Source: Parasponia andersonii (Eukaryota > Streptophyta > Magnoliopsida > Rosales > Cannabaceae). From it: DNA of 64,000 bases. The translations under genes and the position numbers were made by a program. This document shows positions 49,224 through 61,202 of the stretch, piece by piece. Every line of letters begins with the position of its first letter. The stretch's first letter is position 1. The notes under the pieces are model-generated. The model was given only the letters and a program-made list of their open reading frames with translations. It had not been told where the DNA came from and did not search any database. The stretch spans positions 138,609-202,608 of the forward strand of contig JXTB01000253.1 of assembly GCA_002914805.1 (NCBI GenBank). Direction: 5' to 3'.

Positions 49224-50915
49224 TCAAAACAAGAAATCCTCAAGCCTAAAGTACTTTCCATTGGCTATCTTTTCACAAGATACATACTCTTCACTAAAGT
49301 TATGGTCTAAAGGATATAATTCTTTAATATGCTCCAATCTAAGTATTTTAGCATCAAGAGTAGAAAGTAATATGTACCTGCGAGAAAGTACATCGGCAAT
49401 GATATTTTCCTTACCTTGTTTATATCGGATAACGTACGGAAACGTCTCAATGAATTCGACCCATCGTGCATGCCTCTTGTTCAGCTTATGTTGACCTCTC
49501 AGGTGCTTCAATGATTGATGATCTGTATGGATCATGAATTCTTTAAGCCATAGATAGTGCTACCATGTCTCCAAAGCCTTAACTAATTCTTTAAGTCAGG
49601 TAGTTTAAGGCTGCTCTAGTTAGCTTCTCACTGAAGTAAGCAACTGGTCGTCCCTCTTGTATTAATACTACACCTATACCAATACCTGAAGCATCAAATT
49701 CAATTTTAAATGTTTTATTAAAGTTAGGTAAAGACAATACAGGAGTGTTGGTTAGTTTTTGCTTGATCAATTGAAACGCCTTATCTTGTTCTTCTCTCCA
49801 CATGAAAGCAACATTTTTCTTGATTACTTCGGTAAGTGGTGCGGCTAGTATACTAAAGTCTTTCACAAATCGCCAGTAGAAACTAGCAAGTCCATAAAAA
49901 CTTCTCACATTTCCTACGATTATAGGACTTGGCCACTCTTGGATTGCACATACCTTCTCCTCATCAACATGTATACCCTATGCACTCACAACATATCCTA
50001 GAAACACAAGTTTATCGGTGCAAAAAGTACACCTCTTCAGATTAGCAAACAACTTTTCTTTTCTAAGCACATCTAAAATAGATTTCAAATGTACTATATG
50101 TTCATCCAAGTTTTTGCTATAAATCAGAATATCATCAAAATAAACAACTATGAATTTTCCAATGAAAGCACGTAAAACATGGTTCATTAATCTCATGAAA
50201 GTGCTAGGAGTATTAGTTAATCCAAAAGACATAACTAACCATTCATATAAACTATATTTTGTTTTGAACGCTGTTTCCATTCATCACCTTCTTTCATTCA
50301 AATTTGATGATATCTACTTTTCAAATCAATTTTAGAAAATATAAAAGACCCATGAAATTCATCCAACATATCATCTAAGTGAGGAATAGAATGTCGATAC
50401 TTTACCGTTATATTGTTAATTGCTCGACAATCAACACATATTCTCTATGATCCATCCTTCTTAGGAACCAAAGTTACCGGAATTACACATAGACTCATGC
50501 TTTCTCTAACGTATCCTTTGTTCATCAATTCACTAATCTGTCTTTGAAGCTCTTTTGTCTCCTTAGGATTACTCCTATAGACTGGTCGGTTCGGAATGGC
50601 AGCACTGGGTACAAAATCAATCTCATGTTCTATTCCTCTAATTTAAGGCAAACCAGGTGGATCCTGGTCGGGAAAGACATCCTCGAATTCCCGCAAAAGA
50701 GAAACAACAGAATTAGGCAAAGCAGGATCAAGATCGTTAGTGTTTAAAAATGCCTCTTTGTACAAGAGTAAAATCATAGGCTGGTTTGAAAAGATCGCTC
50801 TCTTAATCTCTTTGGCTTTTGCATAAAAATTGTTTTGTTTTCTCTCTATTTTTCTCTCAATGATCGAATCTATAATTATCTTTTCTCTCTTTTTCACTCT
50901 TTCTCTTTTGTTCAC
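49224..50915 (-). pseudogene. Nested gypsy reverse transcriptase and RNase H (decayed)
   Basis: The frame at 50915-50643 gives the pre-RT linker (LLREFEDVFPDQDPPGLP). The RT N-half follows (about 50640-50290): ELQRQISELMNKGYV, KKDGS, a TAG at 50445-50447 where Trp is usual, then [11 protein letters not shown]. The frame at 50280-49978 holds [15 protein letters not shown] and the catalytic [10 protein letters not shown]. RNase H is in 49908-49591 (FYWRFVKDFSILAAPLTE ... FKIEFDASGIGIGVVL, first catalytic Asp present) and 49535-49224 ([11 protein letters not shown] ... [10 protein letters not shown] ... [10 protein letters not shown]). Linkage of frames requires shifts near 49590 and 50285. Confidence 0.9.
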
Positions 50916-51042
50916 TATCTTTTTGCGACCTTACTTGATCTTCATGAAGTTTTTTTGGTGTCAAAGGAACTAGAGTGATTGTTCTTTGATTAAGTACAAA
51001 TAAGTATTTGTTGGTGAAACCATCATATTTAACATACACCTA

Positions 51043-51276
51043 TCAAATTGCTAGTAACAAGTGTCCAGTTTGCATCGGAACCACATCGCATAAGACTTCA
51101 TTTTCATATTTTCCAATACAAAAAGAAACTAGTACTTGTTTATTTACCTTCACTTCACCACTATCATTTAACCACTGCAACTTGTAAGGCCGGGGATGTT
51201 TCATAGTTGGCAGTCCTAATTTCTCCACCATGGTAGTGCTAGCAATATTAGTACAACTACCACCATCAATAATCAC
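51043..51276 (-). pseudogene. Nested gypsy aspartic protease
   Basis: MIIDGGSCTNIASTTMVEKL contains the D-G-G active site form usual for this plant gypsy protease. It continues through PRPYKLQWLNDSGEVKVN and CDVVPMQTGHLLL. The frame is open for 77 codons and is the best-preserved piece of the element. It belongs to the gag-pol polyprotein, so its ends here mark stops, not a separate gene. Confidence 0.85.
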
Positions 51277-51390
51277 ACTACATACCTTATTTTGAATATG
51301 GCACCTAGTATGAAAGATGTTTTCTCGTTACACCTCTTCTTCATCTTTAACTTGCGCACTTAGAGCTCTCCTCAGCACCAACAAATCTCC

Positions 51391-52536
51391 TTAGGCAGGA
51401 TATTCCTCTTCATCGGCTTCCTCTAATGGTGGTATATGATCAGTGTCATCTTCATCTTCGGTTTCAATCTCACTGTCACCTTGTAATACCATAACTCTTT
51501 TGTTCGGACATTGACTAGCTATGTGACCACTGCCTTGGCATTTAAAGCACTTGATATCACGATTCCTAGACATAGAAGAATCAGATTTACCTTGATTTAC
51601 ATGGCTGATCACTTCTTGCTTCTGCTCAGTTTTTGGCATCGTAGGTTGCCTCTCATCTTACTTCCATTGATTCAATTTCCAAGTAGATATACTTGGACTT
51701 TGGCTTAGATATGTGCTGCCCCTTCTCTTGAGTTGGTTCTCAATTTTTATTGCCATGTGTACCATATCCTCCAACTCCATATAATGTTGCAATTCCACCA
51801 CATTAGCAATTTCTCGATTCAAATCAACCAAGAATCTAGATATTGTAGCCGCTCGATTCTCCTCTACATTCCCTCGAATCATAGCAACCTCTATCTCCTT
51901 ATAATATTCCTCTACACTCCGGTTACTTTGCCTAAGACTTTGCAACTTGTTATATAATTCCCAGCAGTAGTAGCTTAGAATAAACCGCATTCTCATCATA
52001 GTTTTCATTTCCTCCCACGTCTCTATTGGAAGCTCTCTATTTCGTCTCCTATTCATTACTAACTGATCCCACCAAACCATGGTATAATTAGAAAATTCAA
52101 TGGCAGCAAGCTTTAACCTTTTATTCTAGGAGTAATTGTGGCAATCAAATACTAATTCTACCTTCTTCTCCTATTCGAGGTAAGCTTCTGGATCGTTCTT
52201 GCCTTGAAAGAACGAAATCTTCATCTTAATACCACTCAAAGAATTATCTTCCTGATTCCTAGCTCCTCTAAACTGCCCAACATTCCTCCTATTACCAATA
52301 ATGGAATCTCGATCATCTTCATCACCAAAAGTATCTCTATAATACTCTTCATCTTCAACGCTCAATTCCTTAGGTTGGAATCTCTCTCTTCTACGCACAT
52401 TAGGAGCGAGTTGTGGCTGCCCCACACATGCATTCTCTATCCTATCTATATGCTCATGAACTTGCTCCATCTCTGCTCTCATCGCTCTCCTCCTCTCACC
52501 AATCAGGGCTTCTGTGAGAAGCTTTGGATCATCCAT
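51391..52536 (-). pseudogene. Nested gypsy gag (decayed)
   Basis: The start at 52536 (MDDPKLLTEAL) is followed by an Arg/Glu-rich N-terminal region with a helical MEQVHEHIDRIEN stretch and an acidic EDEEYYRDTFGDEDD segment. The retrotransposon gag core is split over 52190-51658 (KISFFQGKNDPEAYLE, then WWDQLVMNRRRNRELPIETW and LQSLRQSNRSVEEYYKE). The zinc knuckle at 51639-51391 reads CFKCQGSGHIASQC, a complete CCHC, followed by an acidic linker to protease. A stop or shift near 52171 and another near 51655 interrupt it. Confidence 0.88.
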
Positions 52537-52539
52537 ACC

Positions 52540-53455
52540 AGATGTATTTCCAGAATTGTTTTGTCCTTATTGTCTAACATGTTTCCTACAAAACAAAGTT
52601 AGTAAAAGAAAAGACCTGACACACTCTTTCACGTCTTTCACTCAATAATAAATCACTCAATTTCACTCGTGTTTGACAAAAAATATCAGATTGACTTTTA
52701 CTCTCTTATGTGCTCAGCACTCTTGCCTTTTTTCACTCGTAATTTCTCAAAAGTTCTTATCAAACTAATTCAAACAAATAATCAGTATTTCCTAGCAATA
52801 ATCCACACCAAAACTCACCAACCAGATTAGGATTTAATGTAGTAATCTAGAATAAAACTTTCTAAAAATTGACAAGAAGGATTCACGAATTGGATCAGCA
52901 CAGAAACTAACAATTTAGACCCTCGGTTCACACAGAACAAGAAAACAAGAAACTCTCACAGACAAAACTTTGAAGGCTCAAAAAGTGATGAAAACGATGG
53001 ATTTTAGGCTCGAAATCTGAGGTGAATGGAAGATAGCTGGATTAAGTTAATAGATCTCAGAATAAACTTCGATTTGATATATAATAATAGTTGTTTCGAT
53101 ATCTGGATCAAGAGTTATGGCCGTTTTACTAAAGCACACTCATAACCTTCTAATTTGGCCACAGATTCTTCTTCTTTTTTTTTTTTAGTTCTGAATCCTC
53201 TTCTTTTTTTTAATCAGGAACCAAATATTGACTGAAGAATACAAAGATTACATAGAATTAACAAAAAAAAAAAATTCGAACTCAAAAGCAGTTAAGGAAG
53301 AATCGCTACAACTAGAATAGATAAGTTTGGTTACTAATTTTCTTTCAGACGACTTAGATGAAACAAAGAATAAGGAATATAGACTGGTTTTGACTTAAAA
53401 GAAAAGATAAAGAATATAATAAACCTGAGACTAGAATCCAGCTCTTAATACTAAA
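52540..53455 (-). other. 5' leader of nested gypsy
   Basis: Noncoding sequence between the 5' LTR and gag. Contains the primer-binding-site candidate next to 53455 and A/T runs near 53170-53210 and 53260. No ORF of note. Confidence 0.6.
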
Positions 53456-54246
53456 TGATAAGAATTCCGCCAACTTGTGACGAAACCCAAAACAAGAATG
53501 ATGCCTAAGACCGTTCTACAATCAGATTTGGATAGAAAACCTCGACCCAACACCTATAAAGAGATATAAACCTTAGTATATAGGAAGACACCATAATTAA
53601 GGATAAAAAACTCAATTAATAAGTCAAAAGATAAACACCACAGAGAAATCTGATAAGTTTGAATAAGTTTTCAAAGAACCAAAGAGAAATTGCTCTCAAT
53701 TTTAATGAATTATAATCTGCTCTTATAGAATGAAAAGTAAACAATATATAGGCCAATGGCCACACAAATTTCAATCTAAAAAAAATCTCAAAAATGCCGA
53801 TAAGTAACTTACCCAAACCAGAAAAGAAAAGTAGGAAAAATAACCCTAATAGCTAAGCTAAATTCGGCCCTAATTAAAAAGGAGTCAATTTTGACTTTAC
53901 ACACCACTAATCAACCTATTACACGCTACTAAAGAAAATAAACAAACAAATAAATTATTTTAGGAAATTAATAACCAAAATAGGAAAGTAAGCTATGACT
54001 TGGCGTTCAAGTCTTTACAAATCAGATTTCCCTTTTATATGCGTCTATGGACTTTCTTGAACCTGAATCAAGTTTGTTATGGGCTTAGAAATCCGTTCAT
54101 CTCCTTCAATGGCCCTCCACGTGGATGCTTGAGTCCAAATCCCTTAAATCAGCCTGCTTAATGCATTTTGGAATTTCTTTGCATGTGCTCTTCTAACTTA
54201 AATAAGATCCGCATTCTATGCTCTCGTGCTTGCTCTATCGTCATCA
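53456..54246 (-). repeat. 5' LTR of nested gypsy (791 bp)
   Basis: Begins TGATAAGAATTCCGCC and ends ATCGTCATCA on the plus strand, and is followed by the target duplication GCTTC. Full length, unlike its partner at 47722-48261. Confidence 0.88.
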
Positions 54247-54690
54247 GCTTCTATCGAGGAAACAATCTTGTTGCGTGGCATAGTAAGAAGCTGAATTCCA
54301 TATCACTCTCTACAGCTGAGGTCGAATACATTGTAGTAGATAGTAATTGTACTCAATTCCTTCGGATGAAGCAAATGCTTAGTGATTATGGAATCAAGCT
54401 TGACACTATGACTATTTTTTTTGATAAAACAAGTACTATAAATATTTCAAAAAATCTTGTTCAATACTCTAGAACAAAGCATATAGACACCACATCATTT
54501 CATTCGTAATTTAGTAGAGCATAAACTAGTAAGCATAGAATATGTTGAAATAGAAAAATAATTGGGTGACTTATTTACAAAAGCCTTGGATGCACCAAAA
54601 TTTGAATCATTACGCAAGGCTATTAGAGTTTACTCCATTTCATATAGAGTTTTTCATCCAGTATTGAGTGATTTAGTCTTATATATTTAG
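54247..54690 (+). pseudogene. SIRE-type RNase H, 3' part
   Basis: Continuation of the RNase H interrupted at 47721: NNLVAWHSKKLNSISLSTAE, VEYIVVDSNCTQFLRMKQML and the C-terminal FTKALDAPKFESLRK. A TAA near 54559 replaces a Gln codon of the family (EKQL form). The pol frame ends at the TAG 54688-54690. Confidence 0.88.
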
Positions 54691-56115
54691 TAAAATCAGG
54701 GAATTCTTAGTGTATGTGTGTTGTGTAGTTCAAATGCCTATTAACCAATGATGACTGAACTGTCTTATTCCTGATCTATCACTTAGGATTTTATGTGTTG
54801 GCTGAAATTCAACTTGTGATTCTCCTTGCTTATTGATCTCAGTCACTATGACTAATATGTTTCAGCTTATCTAGATTTAGTAGATATTATGCTCTTGTGA
54901 CTAGACAGATTTAGTATAGACTTGAGACATGTATACACCTAGATCAGAAAGGACTATCTCTCATCAGGTGTGAGAGCTAGTATTAAGTAATCTTTTAATT
55001 TGTAGTGACCCCTATATCTTGAATGATCTATCAAAGAAGAGGGCTACCCTCTAGGTTATGTGCAGCCACTGATTTGGGTTACCCTAGAGTAGCAAGATTG
55101 CCCATTTTCAAAAATGAATGAGAAACATAAAAATAAAAAAAAACTAGGGAGAAAGAAAAGAGTGATCTAGTGCATGAAAGCCAATATGTATGTACCAATA
55201 TACATAAGAAAAAGTCTAACCACAAAGAGTAGTCATTCAAAAGAGACAAATTAAACCACTAAGTATAGCCTATAGAAAGAACCAAATCTGGTAGTTCCAC
55301 ATGCACACACAATGCACATAAGTCTTTTGTCTATGTATGATTAAGTTAATAAGATCAATGATATCTTCTAACTCTGCTCAAGATAATCATCAAGTCTCAT
55401 GTGTTTGACCTCAATTAGAAAGGATAGTCACTTGTTGATTTCTGCCATATACTTGATAATTGTACAAACACTCATTTATATTTTCATCCTCCATATCATG
55501 AGTTGAGTGAAAGTCCTTGAATTGTAAAAATACACGCACACTAAATGTTCTTTGATCTTACTTAATATATCTGACTAAATCAAATGCAAATGATTTCTCT
55601 CTTGTCACAAAATTGTATGAGTTGCCTAAAAATAATTGTTACTAAAATGCCCAAATTTATATTCACCTCACAATTTTGTCATATTATGCTTAGAGAATTT
55701 TTTTCCTATTGTCCAAATGCTCTATCTACTTTATTTTACAAAACTTAATTGTGTCTATTTTAACACTTCATCCATTTGATTTCACAACCAGAACTGTCAT
55801 TTGTGTTTGTTTATTCATATTTTTATTATCATTTTTGAGTACATCACCATTAATAAAAAATAATAATAAATTAAAAAATTAAAAAATTAGGGAAGTATTT
55901 TTGAATTTTAAATTTCCCATTTTTCTGCTTCTTTTTTCAATTTTAGAGCTTATTTTTCTCGAATATTATGTTTGTAAGTATTTCTCTCTCATCCTCACTA
56001 TTCATCTTCTTTCTCTCTTCTTCTCTTTCCCTCTTCAGATTTGTTCCACTAACATTTGCTCAAGCTTTGCTTGGCACTAGAGTTGTTTTCCTCTTCTCTT
56101 TTTTACACAAATTTC
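54691..56115 (+). other. Spacer between pol and env-like ORF in SIRE element
   Basis: About 1.4 kb of noncoding sequence, AT-rich towards the right (A-run near 55850, CT-rich near 55990-56040). SIRE/Maximus elements carry such a region before the extra ORF. No ORF or splice motif could be supported. Confidence 0.55.
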
Positions 56116-58144
56116 ATGGTAGACAAATTCGAATAGACTAAAGCTTCCTTGATGGCACATATTGTACCTTCAGCTGCACATCATTGAGGGCCTGAAAATC
56201 AACCTTCTGTAAATCCTTTAGAAATAGAGAAACCTCTGTCGAAAAAGAGAAAGAGAGCCACATCTAAAAAGAAATCCTCTAAAAAAGTTTCAAAGAAGAT
56301 GATGGACTCAAACCCTAGTTCTAACAGGGCACTAGAGGGTTCTGACAACCCTTCTGACTCAAGCATTCTAGCAGGCATGCCCAGTGCTAACACTGAAGAA
56401 GTTAGTTCTATCCCTCAGGCAGAACCACCCTCTACATCGACATAAGCTTTAGGCTATAATAGCCCAGGTGCTGGTTCCGGCAATCCCCTTTCAATTCCAG
56501 TTAATGAGAAAGTGGTCGTGAATGCAGAGTACACTGTGATAGAAGATCACACTACTGGCTCTGATAAACCAGTCGCAGGCTCTGACATACCTGACTATCC
56601 AATGTCCATTTTTAATCCAGTCAGATCAAAGAAATTCCAAGCAGGTGGTGCTCAATCGAAGCCTTCCTCTTCTTCTAAGCCAACTCCTAAGAAAAAAGCC
56701 TCCGTAAAAAAGAAAGGAAAAGCTAAAGTGAAGGCACCAATTACTAAAGCTTCTTCATCACTTGAGATCAAGACACTTTTGTAGAAGGCATAAAACTTCT
56801 ACTTCTATATTGGGAATCTTCAGTCTCATTATAAGAAGTTTGTGTGTAAACGTCCTGTTTATACCGAGAAAGAGGTGAAGATCTCTGACTTCGAAGAATG
56901 AGAGCTACCAATGTTGATTGCTCTAAGAGGGTGAGTCAACATAGTGCAATATTAGGAAATCAATCAACAATCCTGATCATCCAATGTTCTCCAAGGTATA
57001 TTGCCATCATCACATTATTAAGTTTTCTCCTACTATTGTTGAAGAATTTCTTATTTTAGAACCCACTAATGGGTCATACAATGGAAAGTTTGATCTAGAT
57101 GTAATAGCTACAGAGTTGAATGGCAAAACTTATACATGGCCATAACCTAATTCTATTCCAGTTCCATGTCTCACACTAAAGTATAGAATGATCTACAAGA
57201 TAGCATATACCAATTGGTTTCTTAGGAAACACATATCTTTTATTGGCGAGGTACATGCCAAGTTTATCTATGCTTTAGGTACTGATAAACCAGTGGATTT
57301 GGTAAAGTGGATATTTGATGCCATTGTTTCAAGTGGCCAGAGTGAAGCAACAACTCAAATCCTACTATACCCCTACTTTATTTGAGCCCTCATTAATAGC
57401 TACTCTCCAGATGAATTAATACATGAAGCACTAATGAACCTACCTACTCAATTGATAATGAAGACCTTTCAAAGCTACTGTGAAACGGCTCGAAGTATTG
57501 TTGTGGCCATTTCTCCTCCAATCTCCAAGGAGTTGAAGAGTTTGGGTCTCAAGCCCAATTTTTTGTAGTACAAGCTGTTTGCAAAATGTGAGGAAGCAAT
57601 TCAAGCTACTAAAGTCGAGGCAGCTCAAAGACAGAGTTAACATAGGATTACTTTGTTTGAGCGAATGATGGCTACTAAAATGACTGGTATTGAGAGTCTT
57701 CTTCAAACTATGATCACTCACTTTTAGATTCCCCGCACTGCATATCCCACTATTGTGCTTGATCATTCCGCTACTCCAACTTCAACTCCAGTTACAACTC
57801 AGGGGGAGCTTGTTCAAACTGCCCTAGATGCATCACTACCAGTCCCTAATGTCTCTGCTCTAGGTGGGCTAGAAGCTACTCAGGGAGAGCCTATGTCTCC
57901 CATCACTCAAAGGGTGCAACTTCAAGGTAGCACAGCCACTCTAACTTTAGTGGAAGGAACCAAGATTGCATCCATAGACACTAGTAAATCTAATGCATCA
58001 AGTCTAACTTTTGATGTCTATCTGAACACTCTTCTTGCAAACCTACCAACTCTGCAGACTACAACAAATACCAACCCTAGTTCCATGAAGCTTTCAAAGA
58101 AGAAGCCCAAATCAGATGCCGCTAAGCCTCAAATGCCATCCTAG
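56116..58144 (+). pseudogene. Env-like / extra ORF of the SIRE-type element (decayed)
   Basis: SIRE/Maximus elements carry an additional ORF of unresolved function after pol, often called env-like. Here the likely ATG is at 56116-56118. The N-terminal third is Ser/Pro-rich with basic Lys/Arg clusters (for example about 56228-56305 and 56680-56745), which looks nuclear or nucleic-acid-binding rather than surface-exposed. A central block (about 57030-57385, open at 57188-57385) resembles the conserved region of plant retrotransposon C-terminal ORFs (LKYRMIYKIAYTNW, FIYALGTDKPVDLV). The C-terminal third (57755-58144) is Thr/Pro-rich and ends in a Lys-rich tail. I see no convincing signal peptide or membrane segment. 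At least ten stops and some frameshifts interrupt it. Naming it env-like follows position only. Confidence 0.7.
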
Positions 58145-58397
58145 AAATCATCTAGGCTTACATCTTCTTAGCCCTTCTTTTTATTCCTATGTTTGTTTTT
58201 GGCCTCCTTCATATTCAAAAAGGGGGACTAGTGGCTATTTGTAGTTTTTTTGTTATGGTTTGGTTTTTATATTTTCTCTCTTAATATTTCTTGTGGTATG
58301 TTTCTATTTTTTACAAGTGGAAGACTTGTAGTAGTTTTAGGTTTCTAATTTCTTGTTCCTTGGGGTTTTGATCATAAGGATGCCAAAAGGGAGAGAT
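58145..58397 (+). other. 3' untranslated region and polypurine tract of the SIRE element
   Basis: Contains AAAAAGGGGGACTAGTGG near 58217 and, directly before the LTR, AAAAGGGAGAGAT (about 58385-58397). The latter is the primer site for plus-strand DNA synthesis, the former a second purine-rich tract. Confidence 0.7.
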
Positions 58398-59194
58398 TGT
58401 TAGTACAAGATTTAGTTTGACACCTTATAATCTTATTGCAATGTAATGAATAATATTTCAAAGTTATATTTCAGTTGTATTTTCATTCTTGTGTATGTAT
58501 ATGTTATTCTATATAATCGTGCTCTAAGACTGTTTTGATAAAGCACTCAATTGAAGTAGCTGAAATTCTGAAGTTCTTATCCAAACTAGTTTCAATGGTT
58601 AGGTGTTAAGTCTGGTGGTCTGCCTATCTAGACAATTAGCTTACCATATTCATAGTCATTAGTTTGGAATTGAGTTCTTGTTTGCCAAATCTGTATCTTA
58701 GCATGTGCTGTCAAGATGACACCTTTAGATCGTGCCTGATTATTTTCTCAAGATGCCACCTTTAGATCTGAGTTTTTTTGATACATTTGAGTTACTGCAT
58801 ATTTAGACATTGCGATGATAGCTGTCATTTTTAACTGAGTCACGATGTACTTTCCTATATAAATAAGAAGCTTTTTTTTAGATGGGTAGAGGTTCTTTGA
58901 GCATTATTTCCGGAGATATTTTGTGAGGCCTTCTTGCTTTATGAGCAAGTTTAGTTTTCTTAGAGTTTTCTATTATCCATAGAGTCCACCAATGATTCTG
59001 GTAAGAAGGTAGAGCTCTATAGTTAACTTGATTTCAAGAAGAGACCACGTGTTCTTATCAGAGCTAGGAAGCTCATCAACGACAGCTGAAGAGAGTTCAG
59101 CACAAGGTTGAAGAAGCAAATTTTATGAAAAAAATTAGAGTTCAAATCAGCAACAAACTAGAAGGGAGTTCTAAATATTTGTATAAGACCTATA
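58398..59194 (+). repeat. 3' LTR of SIRE-type element, truncated
   Basis: Starts TGTTAGTACAAG and follows the 5' LTR to ...GTATAAGACCTATATT, then diverges. About 200-250 bp corresponding to 42955-43143 are missing, so the element's right end and target duplication are lost. It also lacks a short internal stretch present in the 5' LTR (near 58734). Confidence 0.85.
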
Positions 59195-59363
59195 TTGACG
59201 TAAGTAGTTTTTTTAAAGTGGCTAAATTCTATCTAATTATTATCTTCCCCAACTTTAGGGAAGTTTTTTATTTCTCTATTGTAGAATTCCCCACAGAAAA
59301 ATAGCTGGTGATAGTATTTTTAAAATTTACTTTTATTAAAAATCTACTAATAGTTTTTTAATT

Positions 59364-61090
59364 AAACAATGCAGTGAAAAACACAACTACGAGCATATTA
59401 GTCTCATAAAAATGTACTAGAATTACGTGTAGAAAAACCATACCTCTTTCAGACGCTAGATGAATAAGAGAATAACTCTAATCCTAAATTAATCTTCCAG
59501 TCTATTCATATATGTAGTCACACAAAAGTTTGTTATCTATATGTTACAAAGGAAAAGATCAAGTTAGTTACTGTATTTAGTTCACAAAGAATTCTAATAA
59601 CAAAAAATCAATTATATACTTATCTTTGTAAATTCTTTCTTTTTAGAAAAACCTAATAGAATTTCAGTACAATTTTTGTCACATCTCAAAGAGGTGCTTA
59701 GAGTCTTCTATATAGAAAATAAGGAGCAAGACATAAAGGGGCAACCACCAAAAGTGCCATACACCTACAGTCACTTCTACTATGGCGACAGTGGCGTGTA
59801 GGTTTCCAATCACTGGCCAATTTCGGCAGGTGATATGTAATTCCCTTTCTGGGAATTTCTTGTTACCCAATTTCAGTTTTTGTAATAATTGATTATCCAC
59901 TATTATCAGTTTTTCTCTAATTTGTAAATATTTAACTAATCATAATTAGAATGACTATGTTATTATGTCTGGTTCATTAAACCAAATCAACGGTAGGAAT
60001 CTATATCAATCTTTTTCTGGAAATTGACATATTCCAAGAAATGATATCTTTTGTATTCACACTTATCTGTTTATCCATAAGTTACCAAAACTGAAATAAG
60101 GCTCTTTACTCCCACTATGGTGCATGCCTAAGCCTAGTGACCGGGATGGGCATGTAGCCCATGTGGCAATTCAACATGATTTTGTTCAATTTCTTCATAA
60201 TTGGTCCAATCTAGTAATAGCGTGACCATTAATACAAGCTAGCCTGTGAATCTTATAGGACATGAACAATTAGCTCCTAAATAAAAAATGGACTTGTTAA
60301 TTATTTAATTTCAGATCTATTCTGTTAAAAAAATGAAATTGCACTCCAATTGTCTATTACTACCTTTTGGAGTAATGCCCTATGCCATAATGATTCTTCG
60401 CTAATTTTGCTTTTGTATAACATCATAATAGTATAATCATATGTTCTTGGTTCTAACTAATTTCTTTGATGATTACCAGTCAACATCTTACTGATTGAAT
60501 CAATGTAAACATGCTTAGTTGTAAAATTTATGATCAAGTATCAAAATCTACTGAGAGATGTTATTTCACCAAATTTTATATTATCAATTGCAATTATATA
60601 ATTCAACAAATATATTTTATCAAACAATTGAGAATATTGACATCAATTGATTTTTGCAATTCAAATAAAGGAATACTTAAAGAATATATAATCCTAACTA
60701 ACTCAAGATTAAGAGAAAAGTTTATCACTACCTATAAAATTATTTTCCATTGACATTGTCAATAGAATTTCATTTATGGTCCAATTTAATGTAAATCACC
60801 ATTGCATTAGCTGATTTATAGTTGACCAAGATAAGTCAAACTTTTCCAAAATCTACTACAGTATAAATAAAGTACCCAACCTTATTTATATCGTTATAAA
60901 CTTCTATTAATTAATTATAAATAATTTGTATCAATATCTTCTGTGAACCTGCACTATCATCACAAACATAGATATTTATACAATTAAATGAACATTTATT
61001 CAAACAGAATTATGGACAAATAATTAATTGAATATACTTTATTTTATTAATATAAAAATATTGACATAAAAATAGTTATTTTTATGAGCT
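59364..61090 (-). mobile_element. Probable copia-type LTR remnant
   Basis: The left edge CAATGCAGTGAAAAAC resembles the inner edge of solo LTR copy 2 (TGTTGCAGTTAAAAAC). The right edge adjoins AGCTTCTCCCACTAATTT, whose minus-strand reading AAATTAGTGGGAGAAGCT is a copia polypurine-tract style, implying a minus-strand 3' LTR starting near 61090. Length (about 1.7 kb) and layout (AGGTATGG near the left, TTAATATAAAATA near the right) parallel the 1.8-kb LTRs elsewhere in the window, but sequence identity is low and no second copy or target duplication was seen. Confidence 0.4.
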
Positions 61091-61152
61091 TCTCCCACTA
61101 ATTTCAATTCCTACTATAAAACTTGACCAAGTGTAGAAGTCTCCATATTATG

Positions 61153-61202
61153 TTGGTCTTCGATTTATTATTATTATTATTATTATAATTATTATTATTA
61201 TG
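61153..61202. repeat. (ATT)n microsatellite
   Basis: TTATTATTATTATTATTATT with one interruption, continuing to about 61202. Confidence 0.9.

Larger units (their letters stand above)
47722..54246 (-). mobile_element. Ty3/gypsy element (chromovirus-like) nested in SIRE RNase H
   Basis: It splits RNase H exactly between ...SGECF and YRGNNLVAW.... The 5-bp flanks GCTTT (47717-47721) and GCTTC (54247-54251) are a target duplication with one change. The 5' LTR is on the right (53456-54246) and a truncated 3' LTR on the left (47722-48261). Coding on the minus strand runs gag, protease, RT, RNase H, integrase, the gypsy order. Near 53437-53455 the minus strand reads TTAGTATTAAGAGCTGGA, a decayed Met-tRNA primer site. 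Lineage within the chromoviruses is uncertain, because the integrase C-terminus is lost and no chromodomain can be checked. Confidence 0.92.
42102..59194 (+). mobile_element. Ty1/copia element, SIRE/Maximus type, with env-like ORF and nested gypsy
   Basis: LTRs at 42102-43143 and 58398-59194 (the second truncated), primer-binding site at about 43144-43160, gag, protease, integrase, RT and RNase H in copia order, then a further ORF between pol and the 3' LTR. The polypurine tract AAAAGGGAGAGAT immediately precedes the 3' LTR. Without the nested gypsy element (47722-54246) it is about 10.6 kb, normal for SIRE/Maximus elements. Multiple stops inactivate it. The 5' flank GTTCT has no partner because the 3' end is lost. 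Confidence 0.92.
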
